From assembly GCF_039634365.2 (NCBI RefSeq), contig NZ_CP155079.2, forward strand, positions 5,270,001 to 5,334,000: a DNA stretch of 64,000 nt, written 5' to 3'. The DNA comes from Mucilaginibacter sp. PAMB04168. Its GTDB lineage: Bacteria; Bacteroidota; Bacteroidia; Sphingobacteriales; Sphingobacteriaceae. The notes under the pieces are model-generated. The model was not told the DNA's origin and searched no databases. It worked only from the letters and a program-made list of their open reading frames with translations. The position numbers were made by a program, and so were the translations under genes. This document shows positions 33,050-42,228 of the stretch, in pieces (within the stretch, counting starts at the first letter, position 1; each line of letters starts with the position of its first letter).

Positions 33050-33883
33050 ATGAATTTTAAGCCTTTATTGTACATTTTACTTTCTGTAATTGTTCTTTCT
33101 TCCTGTAAAAGCCGTAAGCCGGTTATTGTAGTTAACAATAGCCAAAAGGTTTATAAAAGCCAGATGGACAGCCTGCTGGATTTAACCAAGGCAATGGATA
33201 CTGTAGCCCTGGCGGATAGCGCCGGCCATCCTATTCCATCGCAGTTTGTGGCTACCGTAAACTTTAACTTACGCAAGCCCAACTATGTAATTATACATCA
33301 TACAGCCCAGGATTCTACACAGCAAACGCTCCATACCTTTACCCTGGCCCGCACCCAGGTTAGCGCACACTACGTTGTAGGGCGCGATGGCAAGGTGATT
33401 CATATGCTGAACGATTACCTGCGCTCGTGGCATGCCGGCGTGGGCAAGTGGGGTAGTATTACCGATATGAACAGCTGTTCGATAGGTATTGAACTTGATA
33501 ATAATGGCCTTGAACCCTTTCAGGATGCACAGATTAAAAGCCTGCTTTCGCTGCTGACTTATTTAAAAAAGACATACAATATTCCCACTGCTAACTTTCT
33601 TGGCCATTCGGATATTGCCATTCCACGCAAAACCGACCCGAGCGCATATTTCCCATGGAAAACGCTTGCTCAAAACGGCTTTGGCTTTTGGAGTGATGAC
33701 GTTTTGGAACTGGCTCCCGAAAACTTTGATTACGTAAGCGCCCTGCGTATTATTGGTTATGACACCCAAAAACTGCCAGGAGCCATTACTGCATTTAAAC
33801 TCCATTTTATTCAAACCGACGTAAAGCCTCAACTTACACAGTTGGATTTAAACGTGCTTTATAATGTTTACAAAAAGTATTGA
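33050..33883 (+). CDS. N-acetylmuramoyl-L-alanine amidase (Amidase_2), lipoprotein
   Basis: A 277-residue protein with a lipoprotein signal (lipobox LSSC, Cys19). The amidase_2 domain begins at about residue 76 with NYVIIHHTAQDS (zinc-ligand His83 or His84), continues with SAHYVVGRDGKVIHML and SIGIELDNNG, and holds the second ligand in GHSDIAIPRKTDPSAYFPW. The family cleaves the bond between MurNAc and the stem peptide. The C-terminal 80 residues resemble the helical tail of AmpD-like homologues. A terminator follows. Confidence 0.92.
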   Translation: MNFKPLLYILLSVIVLSSCKSRKPVIVVNNSQKVYKSQMDSLLDLTKAMDTVALADSAGHPIPSQFVATVNFNLRKPNYVIIHHTAQDSTQQTLHTFTLARTQVSAHYVVGRDGKVIHMLNDYLRSWHAGVGKWGSITDMNSCSIGIELDNNGLEPFQDAQIKSLLSLLTYLKKTYNIPTANFLGHSDIAIPRKTDPSAYFPWKTLAQNGFGFWSDDVLELAPENFDYVSALRIIGYDTQKLPGAITAFKLHFIQTDVKPQLTQLDLNVLYNVYKKY

Positions 33884-33994
33884 AATTATCTATGCCTTGA
33901 TATTGCCATTAAGTATTTGCAGGAAGGTCCCTTGTATGGAAGTGTTTAATAACTTTTGCTCGAGTGAAAAATAAGGCTTTTAAGGCACTATATA

Positions 33995-34035
33995 AAACAA
34001 GAAAAGCCGCTTCACTGAAGCGGCTTTTCTTGTTT
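33995..34035. terminator. Bidirectional hairpin terminator
   Basis: An 18-bp perfect stem (33995-34012 against 34018-34035) between the convergent amidase and SIMPL genes, A-rich before and T-rich after. Confidence 0.88.
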
Positions 34036-34046
34036 ATGCTTAATAC

Positions 34047-34730
34047 TTATTTGGCAATTTCAAACACTGCCCTTACCTGGTAATTCAATTTAATTTTCTT
34101 AAAGTCGATGTCTGATTGCACAGCGACATCTGCACTTTTAAAGGACATGTTAGAAAACACTTGTCTGCCCATAGGCTCGTTATCTATCTCCTGAATTTCA
34201 ATTGCACCGCCCAGTCTTTCGCCTATGCTGGTGAGCAGGTAAGTCGCTTTTTCGCGGGCAGCCTGCAAGGCTTTAATCTTCAGGTCGCGGCGCAAGTCCG
34301 CTTGTTTCGAATACTCATAACTATCAATACCGGTCGACTGGATGCCTTTGTCATCAACCCTACTTAAGATAGTATTAATGCTGTTCAGGTCGCGCAGCTT
34401 AATGCGATACTGTTTGCTGGCCAAAAAATCGGGGTTCTTCTTTTTGTCAATGATGATATTATATGCAGCAATGTTATTTACAGTGAAATCATCCTTAGCA
34501 ATGCCAGCCTCTGTAACGGCTTTTTGCAGCTGTTTTTCAAGCGTGCTGATGTCCACCTTATTTTTACCGTTCATGTATTCCTTAAGTGCTATAGATACAT
34601 AAATAATATCGGGGGTAACTTCTTGTTCGGCGCTGCCCATTACCTCAATTTTGCGGCGCAGATCGGTAGTTTGTGCAAACGAAGTAATGGTAATGGTTAA
34701 TAGAGCGGCTAAAATGAATAGTCTTTTCAT
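34047..34730 (-). CDS. SIMPL domain periplasmic protein (YggE/DUF541)
   Basis: A 227-residue protein with a signal peptide ending at SFAQ. The opening RKIEVMGSAEQEVTPDIIYVSIAL and the closing LNYQVRAVFEI match SIMPL (DUF541) proteins, which form oligomeric barrels in the periplasm. Their biochemical role is unclear; some are linked to oxidative-stress protection or mimic interleukin-receptor kinases. No operon partner is evident. Confidence 0.88.
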   Translation of the reverse strand: MKRLFILAALLTITITSFAQTTDLRRKIEVMGSAEQEVTPDIIYVSIALKEYMNGKNKVDISTLEKQLQKAVTEAGIAKDDFTVNNIAAYNIIIDKKKNPDFLASKQYRIKLRDLNSINTILSRVDDKGIQSTGIDSYEYSKQADLRRDLKIKALQAAREKATYLLTSIGERLGGAIEIQEIDNEPMGRQVFSNMSFKSADVAVQSDIDFKKIKLNYQVRAVFEIAK

Positions 34731-34931
34731 AGTTATTATGTGTTAGTTCTGTTGATGTAGACGAAGCCTGCCAAACTAATGTAACAAGCCCGCCTATTTA
34801 AATCAATGGACAGTTGGCCGATGAAATAGTTTAGTGAGCTATTGGTCCAAATCAGAATTTTACTGAATTAACGAATAACAGTATTGAATAAGCCGGCAGG
34901 TGTGCTTTGTTTCATCTGCACATTTAAGCCT

Positions 34932-35546
34932 CTACAGCTTATCGATCCGCACCCAGCGCATACCAGCCGCTTCGGCAGCTTGCACACCGGCATTGCCGTC
35001 TTCAAACACCAGGCAGTGTTTGGGGGCTACACCCAGCAGTTCGGCCGCTTTCAGGAAAGGGTCGGGGTAGGGTTTGCCGTGCTCAGTTTCGCCGGCACAT
35101 ACTATTACCTCCACCAGGTTGCATATGCCCAATATTTGCAACGTCTTTTCAACTGCTATGCGGCTGCTGCCGCTTACTACGGCAATGCGCACTTGGCCTG
35201 CGTGGTTCTTCAAGTGGTTTACCACATAATCTATCGGTTGGGTTTGCTCAATATACTGCTCCAAAAACAGCTTATATTTTTGTTCTTTAAACTCCTGAGG
35301 GTCAAAAGAGGTTTGGTAGCGGTGGTTTATTTGTTCTACCACATTCACAATAGGCAGGCCGGCAAACTCGTCAATAATCGCACCGTCTATAGTTACGCCT
35401 TTATCAGCTGCTACTTTAATGTAAGTTTCGGTGTGGGCGCCCATGTTATCGGCCAGGGTACCATCGCAATCGTATAAGAACGCTTTGAAATTTTCCTGAC
35501 TAATTTTAACCAGGGCATCGTATTTCTGTTGGCTGTTTGTTTCCAT
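34932..35546 (-). CDS. HAD-family hydrolase (beta-phosphoglucomutase-like)
   Basis: A 204-residue HAD phosphatase. The nucleophile motif is DCDGTLADN (Asp26, Asp28), with motif II VVSGSSR, the Lys of GKPYPDPFL and the acidic motif IV FEDGNAG. The cap domain between motifs I and II is of the helical type seen in beta-phosphoglucomutase and related sugar-phosphate phosphatases. The substrate is unknown. I start at ATG 35546; a GTG at 35558 would add four residues. Confidence 0.88.
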   Translation of the reverse strand: METNSQQKYDALVKISQENFKAFLYDCDGTLADNMGAHTETYIKVAADKGVTIDGAIIDEFAGLPIVNVVEQINHRYQTSFDPQEFKEQKYKLFLEQYIEQTQPIDYVVNHLKNHAGQVRIAVVSGSSRIAVEKTLQILGICNLVEVIVCAGETEHGKPYPDPFLKAAELLGVAPKHCLVFEDGNAGVQAAEAAGMRWVRIDKL

Positions 35547-35674
35547 AACTATAACCACAAAGTTCTTAAAAATATGCGCCTTGTAAAGCCAGTATTAAAG
35601 CAACTTTCATAATTACAATTTTCACAATTTCGAACAAATAGCAAATTGTACTTTTAATTGCTGTAAATTCTTTA

Positions 35675-35682
35675 TACGTTTG
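35675..35682 (+). promoter_or_regulatory. Putative -7 box for the SNF2 helicase gene
   Basis: TACGTTTG is an exact TAnnTTTG match 47 bp before ATG 35730; the predicted transcript start lies just before the inverted repeat at 35688. Confidence 0.45.
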
Positions 35683-35687
35683 AAATT

Positions 35688-35710
35688 TTTGTTGATGTAG
35701 CTTCAACAAA
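35688..35710. promoter_or_regulatory. Inverted repeat at the predicted helicase transcript start
   Basis: TTTGTTGA (35688-35695) and TCAACAAA (35703-35710) form an 8-bp inverted repeat with a 7-nt spacer. It is placed to act as an operator or a 5' mRNA hairpin. Confidence 0.4.
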
Positions 35711-35729
35711 TTTTTGATCGGATTCCTCT

Positions 35730-38624
35730 ATGCTACGTGTTGACAGCAGCAAACCCTGCCAGCTTATTTATGCACTTGCCCGCCATGAGTACCTCTCGTG
35801 GCTGATAGAGCCGCATATTGTTCAGCTTAATCCCAACGGCGAGTTTTCGCTTACACATCAGCGCCTGTTCTCTAACACCGCCCAGGAGTTTAGCAATTGC
35901 ATAGATGAGACCGACTTGAAGCTCATTAAGCTGCTCGAAGATATGGAGCAGGGGCACATCATTAAAAAATACCATAAAAAGCCCGTGCGCCCGTACGAGT
36001 TTTTCAGCAAGGTGTTTAACGATCAGCTTTTCGACGTGATCCGCCCCAAGATTGAAAAGAAAATGGCCGAGGCGCTAAGCCTGATGACCAATAAGAAAAT
36101 CTTCCTGATGAGCAAGGAGGGCTATCCTGCCGAAAAACAGCTGCACCTGGCACAAGAACCGGCCACCGTTCTTTTCCACTTTAAGCGCGATGAGAACGAG
36201 ATTCGCTATTACCCTACTATTAAATACCAGGGTATGAAGATCGAGTTTATGTTTAAAGGGGCCGATATTGTATGCAACCAGCCGGGCTGGATGATGCTGG
36301 ACGACACCCTCTACTACTTTGATAAGGATGTGGAAGGCAAAAAGCTACAGCCCTTTTTAAACAAGCGGTATATTGCCATTCCGCGCAGTGCCGAACAATC
36401 TTACTTCGAAAAGTTTGTGGCCCCCCTTATTGAAAAACACCATGTACATGCCGAGGGCTTTACCATTAATACCGAAAAGTATGATGCCCGGCCGGTGGTT
36501 AAACCTATTTACGTAGCGGGCGGCACTTCGCAAATACAACTTTACTTTAAATACGCCGGCTATGTATTTCCCTATGGTGATGGGCGGCAAATTTCGGTTA
36601 AGATTGACCGTAACGGCGATACATATACATTCCATCGTATTAAGCGTTCTGTTATCTGGGAAAAAAACAAGCTGCAGCAATTGGAGGATATGGGCCTTAC
36701 CACCTCGTCGTCGCTGTTTCAGAACCTGGAGGTTAAGCATGAAAATGAGGAGGCCGACCGCTCATTCTCGGTGTTCGACTGGCTCAACCAGCACCATAAT
36801 CAGTTGGTGGCAGCAGGGTTTGAAATTGAGCAACCCGAGGGTCAGAAACGCTACCTGTTTGGCAGCAGCAAGATTGATTTGCAGGTAAAAGAAAACAACG
36901 ATTGGTTTGACATTCATGCCATTGTACACTTTGGGCCATACCAAATTCCGTTTATGTATCTGCGTAATCATATCCTTAACCGCAAAAAAGAATTTGTACT
37001 CCCTAGCGGCGAGATAGCGGTGATACCCGAAGAATGGTTTTCGCAGTATGGCAACCTGCTTAATTTCTCGGAAGGAAACAAGGACCTTAAACTACGTAAA
37101 CACCATATAGGCCTCATTAATGATTTGGCCGAAGGCGAGTTGGCCAGCATTACCATTAACCGTAAACTACAAAAGCTAACCGACTTTGACGAGCTGGAAG
37201 ATGTTGATCCGCCGGTAAACTTTGCAGGCAGCTTACGTCCGTATCAAAAGGCAGGCTATAACTGGTTCCACTTTTTAAAAGATTACCACTTTGGCGGCTG
37301 CCTGGCCGATGATATGGGCTTGGGTAAAACCATACAAACGCTTGCCCTGCTACAAAAAAACAAGGAGGATGCCGAGGCTATTGGCGCAACCAGTACATCG
37401 CTGCTCATTATGCCTACCTCGTTAATTTATAACTGGATAAATGAGGCTGCCAAGTTTACGCCTTCGTTACGCATGATGGTGCATACCGGCGCATTTCGCT
37501 ATAAATCGCCTGATGTATTTGGCAAGTATGATGTGGTGGTTACCACGTACGGCATCAGCCGCATTGATGTGGAACTGTTCAAAGCTTTCTTTTTCGATTA
37601 TGTAATATTGGATGAAAGTCAGAACATCAAAAACCCTTCGTCCAAATCATACCAGGCGGTTAAGCAGCTTAAATCACGCCACAAACTCATCCTGAGCGGC
37701 ACACCCGTTGAAAATACAGTGAACGATCTGTGGACGCAAATGTCGTTCATTAACCCAGGCTTGTTGGGTAACCAGCAGTTCTTTTTAAACGAGTTTGTAA
37801 CGCCTATTGAAAAAAAGAAGGATGAGGACAAAGCCCATCGTTTACAGGCGCTTATTAAACCCTTCGTATTGCGTCGCACCAAAGAGCAGGTAGCCACCGA
37901 GCTGCCGCCCAAAACCGAGCAGCTGTTTTATTGCCAAATGAGCGATGAACAGAGCGCAGTATACGAAAAGGTAAAATCTGAATACCGCAACGAATTGCTG
38001 CAAAGCCTGGAGGATGGCACCTTTGCACAAACACAAATACAGGTTTTACAAGGCTTGATTAAGCTACGCCAGATAGCCAATCACCCCTCTATGATTGATG
38101 AAACTTATGAAGGCGATTCGGGCAAGTTTGAGAACGTGGTACACACACTGGCCAATGTGCTGGATGGAAATCACAAAGTGCTTATCTTCTCGCAGTTTGT
38201 AAAGCAGCTCAACATATACAGGCAGTATTTCGATCAGCAAAATATTAAGTACACTTACCTGGATGGCAGTACGCAAAACCGGGGTGAGGTAGTTAAACGT
38301 TTTCAGCAGGATGCCAAAACGCAGGTTTTCCTCATCTCCATAAAAGCCGGTGGTGTAGGTTTAAACCTTACTGAAGCCGACTACGTGTTTATACTCGACC
38401 CGTGGTGGAACCCCGCTGTAGAACAGCAGGCCATTGACCGTACGCACCGCATTGGCCAAACCAAAAACGTGTTCATTTATAAATTCATTACTAAAGATAC
38501 GGTAGAAGAAAAGATATTGGCCCTGCAGCAACGCAAACTCAGTGTGGCACGTTCGCTCATTACTACGGAGGAAAGCTTTATAAAGTCATTATCGGCTGAT
38601 GATATAAGGGAGATATTAGGATAA
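35730..38624 (+). CDS. SNF2-family DEAD/DEAH-box helicase (HepA-like)
   Basis: A 964-residue protein. About 500 N-terminal residues of mixed structure precede an SNF2 ATPase: motif I DDMGLGKTIQ (about 527-536), DESQ (about 628), SGTPVENT, then the C-terminal helicase half with SIKAGGVGLNLTEADYVF, DPWWNPAVEQQAIDRTHRIGQ (near 903). Family members move along DNA and remodel protein-DNA or polymerase complexes. The typical bacterial SWIM zinc finger CxCx(n)CxH is not evident at the N-terminus. The gene seems monocistronic with its own promoter. Confidence 0.93.
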   Translation: MLRVDSSKPCQLIYALARHEYLSWLIEPHIVQLNPNGEFSLTHQRLFSNTAQEFSNCIDETDLKLIKLLEDMEQGHIIKKYHKKPVRPYEFFSKVFNDQLFDVIRPKIEKKMAEALSLMTNKKIFLMSKEGYPAEKQLHLAQEPATVLFHFKRDENEIRYYPTIKYQGMKIEFMFKGADIVCNQPGWMMLDDTLYYFDKDVEGKKLQPFLNKRYIAIPRSAEQSYFEKFVAPLIEKHHVHAEGFTINTEKYDARPVVKPIYVAGGTSQIQLYFKYAGYVFPYGDGRQISVKIDRNGDTYTFHRIKRSVIWEKNKLQQLEDMGLTTSSSLFQNLEVKHENEEADRSFSVFDWLNQHHNQLVAAGFEIEQPEGQKRYLFGSSKIDLQVKENNDWFDIHAIVHFGPYQIPFMYLRNHILNRKKEFVLPSGEIAVIPEEWFSQYGNLLNFSEGNKDLKLRKHHIGLINDLAEGELASITINRKLQKLTDFDELEDVDPPVNFAGSLRPYQKAGYNWFHFLKDYHFGGCLADDMGLGKTIQTLALLQKNKEDAEAIGATSTSLLIMPTSLIYNWINEAAKFTPSLRMMVHTGAFRYKSPDVFGKYDVVVTTYGISRIDVELFKAFFFDYVILDESQNIKNPSSKSYQAVKQLKSRHKLILSGTPVENTVNDLWTQMSFINPGLLGNQQFFLNEFVTPIEKKKDEDKAHRLQALIKPFVLRRTKEQVATELPPKTEQLFYCQMSDEQSAVYEKVKSEYRNELLQSLEDGTFAQTQIQVLQGLIKLRQIANHPSMIDETYEGDSGKFENVVHTLANVLDGNHKVLIFSQFVKQLNIYRQYFDQQNIKYTYLDGSTQNRGEVVKRFQQDAKTQVFLISIKAGGVGLNLTEADYVFILDPWWNPAVEQQAIDRTHRIGQTKNVFIYKFITKDTVEEKILALQQRKLSVARSLITTEESFIKSLSADDIREILG

Positions 38625-38738
38625 GCAATCATCCATGTATAAACCATCCTTTTAGAATTTGTTGCAATTGCATATATTGGTATCATTAATTCGCCGTTAT
38701 TTATTTAAGGCACGCAATTACCTTTTCGCTTCTACAGC

Positions 38739-39284
38739 ATGTTAGATATCCATAAGCTACCCAAACAACCCAGTGTAGCCATTTCCTTTTGGAATGTGGG
38801 TAGCTTGCTGTATTACTCGAGCGCTCTGTTTATGCTGGAATCTTTCTTTTACTGGAGCAAGTTTAAAGAAGCTTATATTAATGAAGCCATTTTATTAAGC
38901 CTGTTTTGGCTTGGCAGCGTCCTTTTTGCCTTTAGCCATATTTTTATGGTGGTGATGGATGGATGGTCGCGCTATCAAAATTACAAGCGTATAAAAGATT
39001 ACCTTTTTGTGCATGGCTTTACGCCCAAAATTGCCCGCTTGTATAAAGGCTCCAAATGCCAGCGCACCGCGTTTTTAGTAGCTGCCCGCGAGCTGGGTAT
39101 GCAAGATGAAGTGTTACGCTATTACCGCAGGCTTGGTATTAAATGGTATCACTTTGTGCCGCACTTTATGATAAAAGACCCCTTCTTCCTGTTTAAAAAA
39201 TATTTTTGGTCGCGCACCTTTCTCGAGAAACGTTACGAGCCTAAGTTTAACTACAGGCAGCTGAGGCCTGAAATTTCGCTATAA
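38739..39284 (+). CDS. Membrane protein with two helices, first gene of an ABC cassette
   Basis: A 181-residue protein with two hydrophobic helices (about 15-38 and 50-72) and a soluble, basic C-terminus. No family is recognised. The C-terminus includes MIKDPFFLFKKYFWSRTFLEKRY, a stretch I have seen in hypothetical proteins next to Bacteroidota ABC exporters. Its TAA overlaps the ATG of the ATPase gene (TAATG), so translation is coupled and it should work with the transporter, perhaps as an accessory subunit. Confidence 0.65.
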   Translation: MLDIHKLPKQPSVAISFWNVGSLLYYSSALFMLESFFYWSKFKEAYINEAILLSLFWLGSVLFAFSHIFMVVMDGWSRYQNYKRIKDYLFVHGFTPKIARLYKGSKCQRTAFLVAARELGMQDEVLRYYRRLGIKWYHFVPHFMIKDPFFLFKKYFWSRTFLEKRYEPKFNYRQLRPEISL

Positions 39285-40135
39285 TGCTTACCGGAAACTT
39301 GCTTAGCAAAACCTATGCTTCGGGTAAAGCTTTAGATAACGTATCCATTAAAATGGAGCCCGGGCAGATCTGCGGCTTACTCGGTAGAAACGGTGCTGGC
39401 AAAACTACATTGTTCCGTATTTTGTGCGGCCTGGTAAAGCCCGATTCTGGCAGTGTTGATATTACCTCGACCCGGCCCAAGCCCATAGGCGGCATTATTG
39501 AAAGGCCAGGCTTATATCCTTACCTCAATGCCTATGATAACGTTCGCATTTTTGCAGGTATACAAAGCGCCCCGGCTCATAAAACCGCAATCGAACAAAC
39601 GTTAATCAAAGTTGGCTTACCACTTGACCGCAAAGACCCGGTACGCAATTTTTCATTAGGAATGAAACAGCGCCTGGGTATTGGCATTGCCTTGTTGAAT
39701 AATCCGGAGTATCTTGTGTTAGACGAACCCTTTTCGGGGCTCGACCCAATTGGCGTTGCTTCGCTTATTCATTTGATTCATCAGTTGGCGGCCGATGACG
39801 GTATCTCTATCCTGCTTTCATCGCACTTAATGGGAGAGTTGAGCAAGTGCTGTCATTACCTGTATGTAATGGATAGGGGCAGGATGGTAAATGCCGGGCC
39901 AACCAACCAGTTAATTAATGATAATATAAAGCACTATAGCCTAACCGGCCCTAACCTTGCAGCCTCACAAGCGCTCAAAAACTACGATGTTAAAATGGGC
40001 TTAAACGATGCCCGGGTAGCCTGCAACGCCATGCAAATACCAAAACTGCTTCAGGAAATTTTGGCCGAAGGCATACAGATTACGTCATGTACGCCCGAGC
40101 TGTCACTCGAGCAATTAGTAAAACAACCGGCATAA
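39284..40135 (+). CDS. ABC transporter ATP-binding protein
   Basis: A 283-residue ATPase with Walker A GRNGAGKT (34-41), signature FSLGMKQRLG (about 122-131), Walker B YLVLDEPFSGLDP and the switch His in LLSSHLMGEL. The sequence is of the exporter type (CcmA/BcrA-like) with a C-terminal tail beyond the core. Its stop overlaps the start of the permease gene, so both subunits are made together. The cargo is unknown. Confidence 0.93.
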   Translation: MLTGNLLSKTYASGKALDNVSIKMEPGQICGLLGRNGAGKTTLFRILCGLVKPDSGSVDITSTRPKPIGGIIERPGLYPYLNAYDNVRIFAGIQSAPAHKTAIEQTLIKVGLPLDRKDPVRNFSLGMKQRLGIGIALLNNPEYLVLDEPFSGLDPIGVASLIHLIHQLAADDGISILLSSHLMGELSKCCHYLYVMDRGRMVNAGPTNQLINDNIKHYSLTGPNLAASQALKNYDVKMGLNDARVACNAMQIPKLLQEILAEGIQITSCTPELSLEQLVKQPA

Positions 40136-40965
40136 TGAGGGCACTATTATCTGCAGAATTTCTGAAGTTGGTTAAGCAAAGTAAAACCTATTATGCCCTG
40201 GTTGCTATTTTCGTAATTGAGTTGCTTATTTTCATTACCGCGTACTACCAGGGCAGCGCTATATTGGATTTGCTGCTGAACAATCTCCGGCAGTCCTTTT
40301 ATTTTGAAGGCACCTTGCTAAACGGTAACCTCATCATGTACATTGTGCTCAACTCCCTCTGGTTTAACGTGCCATTGATACTGATGATCGTTACATCGGG
40401 CATTGTAACCGATGAGTACAAGGATAATTCAGTACAAACCGTAATGCTGCAGGCGGTAAAAAAATGGAAATTTATGCTGGCTAAATACATAACGGCCGCT
40501 GCCTTTACACTGTTTGTAATTGCTGTTATGATGATGAGCACCTTTGCGCTGGCTTACGCCATTTTTGGCAGCGGCGACCTGGTGGTTTACATTGGCACGC
40601 TCAACTTTTTCCCGGCTAAAGAGGCATTTCAGCGTATATGCTGGGCTTTTGCATCGGGCAGTGTGGCTATGGTGTTTTACAGCATTGTAAGTATTACCCT
40701 GGCTGTTTGCATTAAGGAAGCCGCTAAAACCTGGATTGCCGCAGCACTGTTCCTCATCATTACCAACTTGCTGCTCAAGGCCGATTTTATACCGGCTCAA
40801 TTTAATCTCTTTTTTTTCCCTAAACTGATTGATACCTGGCAGCAGCTATTTAATTATGAGGCCGATTGGTTTAAAATAGGACTAAACAACCTGATACTTG
40901 TACTGTACAGTGTATTGTTTGCGGCGGTGGGTACGTTAATCTTTCAAAAAAAGGATATTGGATGA
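40135..40965 (+). CDS. ABC transporter permease (ABC-2 type)
   Basis: A 276-residue integral membrane protein with about six helices, starting at ATG 40135 (MRALLSAEFLKLVKQSKTYY), the usual ABC-2 permease N-terminus. The frame open upstream to 40087 would overlap the ATPase gene by 49 bp and is not needed. The stop TGA at 40963-40965 overlaps the ATG of the next gene. It forms the membrane path for the ATPase just upstream. Confidence 0.85.
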   Translation: MRALLSAEFLKLVKQSKTYYALVAIFVIELLIFITAYYQGSAILDLLLNNLRQSFYFEGTLLNGNLIMYIVLNSLWFNVPLILMIVTSGIVTDEYKDNSVQTVMLQAVKKWKFMLAKYITAAAFTLFVIAVMMMSTFALAYAIFGSGDLVVYIGTLNFFPAKEAFQRICWAFASGSVAMVFYSIVSITLAVCIKEAAKTWIAAALFLIITNLLLKADFIPAQFNLFFFPKLIDTWQQLFNYEADWFKIGLNNLILVLYSVLFAAVGTLIFQKKDIG

Positions 40966-41618
40966 TGAGGATAGTTTATTGCCTGCTGTTTTTACTAAGC
41001 GCCCAAGTTATACGGGCTCAAAAGATAGATGCCGATTTAATACGCATTAAACAACGCATGGATTCGGTTAAGCATTTTTCGGCTACGGTAACGCTCGATC
41101 TTGATGTGCCTTTTATACGCATGCCTACCAAAAAAGCGCAGATCAAGTACACCAAAGGCAGCCGCATGAAGTTTTCCTCGCAAGATTTTGTAATGCTCCC
41201 TAAAAGAGGTCTTGATTTTTCGATGAACGAGATATTCAAGCACCCTTTTATCACCGTGGACAGGGGACAGGAAAAGCGCAATGGCAAAACGCTGAAAGTA
41301 ATTAACGTTATACCAACCGATGCCCAATCAGACCTTGTGTTGGTTACCTTGTATATGGATGCCCGGGCCAGCCGCATTATGGAATCGGAGATTAATACCC
41401 GTAAGGATGGCTCTTATACTTTGTTGATGCAATACGCTGCGGCCAACAACATCCTTCCTAACTATGTAGAAGCCGCATTTGCCATTGAGCGCCTCAAAAT
41501 CCCTTTCAACTTTATGGGAAAAGACACCAAAATTGATCGCAAAAAAATGCGCAGCATGGATACTAAGACGGGTAAGATCAAGATGCGGTTGAGCAACTAC
41601 GATATTAATTTAGGGTAA
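40962..41618 (+). CDS. LolA-like periplasmic/outer-membrane lipoprotein-sorting fold protein
   Basis: A 218-residue protein with a signal peptide ending at IRAQ. The remainder (DSVKHFSATVTLDLDVPFIRMPTKKAQIKYTKGSRMKF and later strands) has the flat-sheet pattern of LolA/LolB-type carriers that bind lipid or lipoprotein acyl chains. The assignment is structural guesswork. The gene overlaps the permease stop by 4 bp (starts 40962 or 40965) and closes the cassette. A role in moving a lipidic ABC substrate across the periplasm is possible. Confidence 0.6.
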   Translation: MMRIVYCLLFLLSAQVIRAQKIDADLIRIKQRMDSVKHFSATVTLDLDVPFIRMPTKKAQIKYTKGSRMKFSSQDFVMLPKRGLDFSMNEIFKHPFITVDRGQEKRNGKTLKVINVIPTDAQSDLVLVTLYMDARASRIMESEINTRKDGSYTLLMQYAAANNILPNYVEAAFAIERLKIPFNFMGKDTKIDRKKMRSMDTKTGKIKMRLSNYDINLG

Positions 41619-42138
41619 CCGCTTGCGGATTCAGCATAGCATACACGTGTTCATTCCATATTTTACCGCGCTTAACTATTGAATGTTTTATAACACCCTG
41701 TTTCTCATAACCTGCTTTTTCTAACACCCGCATTGATGCTGGGTTGCCACTGAAAATAAAGGCCTGTATACATATAATGTCCAGGTGCGCAAAGGCATAA
41801 TTGGTTATCAGTTTTACAGCTTCAGGCATGATGCCCTTACCCCAGTACACTTCGCCCAACCAGTAACCCAGCAAAGGTGTTTTCTGGTGCACATCCTGAC
41901 GCATTTCCAAAGCTATGCCGCCAACGGCTTTCCCGTCAACAGCAATAACAAAGTTTACCAGTGGGTCCTGGTTCTGCATCAGGTTCACCCAGCTCATGGC
42001 ATCATCGAGTGTATACGGGTACGGAAAACGGTCGGCCAAAAAAGCACTCACGTTAGGATTATCAGCGTGGTGCTGTATTGATAAGGCATCCTCCAGGTGC
42101 CATGGACGTAAAACAAAGCCCGAACCCATTAATTCCAT
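41605..42138 (-). CDS. GNAT-family N-acetyltransferase (RimJ/RimL-like)
   Basis: A 177-residue acetyltransferase with the RimJ/RimL layout: LRPWHLEDALSI at the start, GGIALEMR, the acetyl-CoA loop region GYWLGEVYWGKGIMPEAV and SGNPASMRVLEKAGYEKQG. It transfers acetyl from acetyl-CoA, possibly to a protein N-terminus or small amine; the acceptor is unknown. It converges with the LolA-like gene and its coding end overlaps that gene by 14 bp. Confidence 0.92.
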   Translation of the reverse strand: MELMGSGFVLRPWHLEDALSIQHHADNPNVSAFLADRFPYPYTLDDAMSWVNLMQNQDPLVNFVIAVDGKAVGGIALEMRQDVHQKTPLLGYWLGEVYWGKGIMPEAVKLITNYAFAHLDIICIQAFIFSGNPASMRVLEKAGYEKQGVIKHSIVKRGKIWNEHVYAMLNPQAVTLN

Positions 42139-42228
42139 CGTGTAAAAATTGCATGGTAAATTAGCATAAACTTAGCAAAATGCGCAATTTGAGGTTATAT
42201 TTAGGCTGTATTTATCCTTCTCTTCAGC

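Noticed and set aside
34884..35477. 197-codon frame antisense to the HAD phosphatase
   Set aside because: The opposite strand carries complete HAD motifs; this frame is a shadow.
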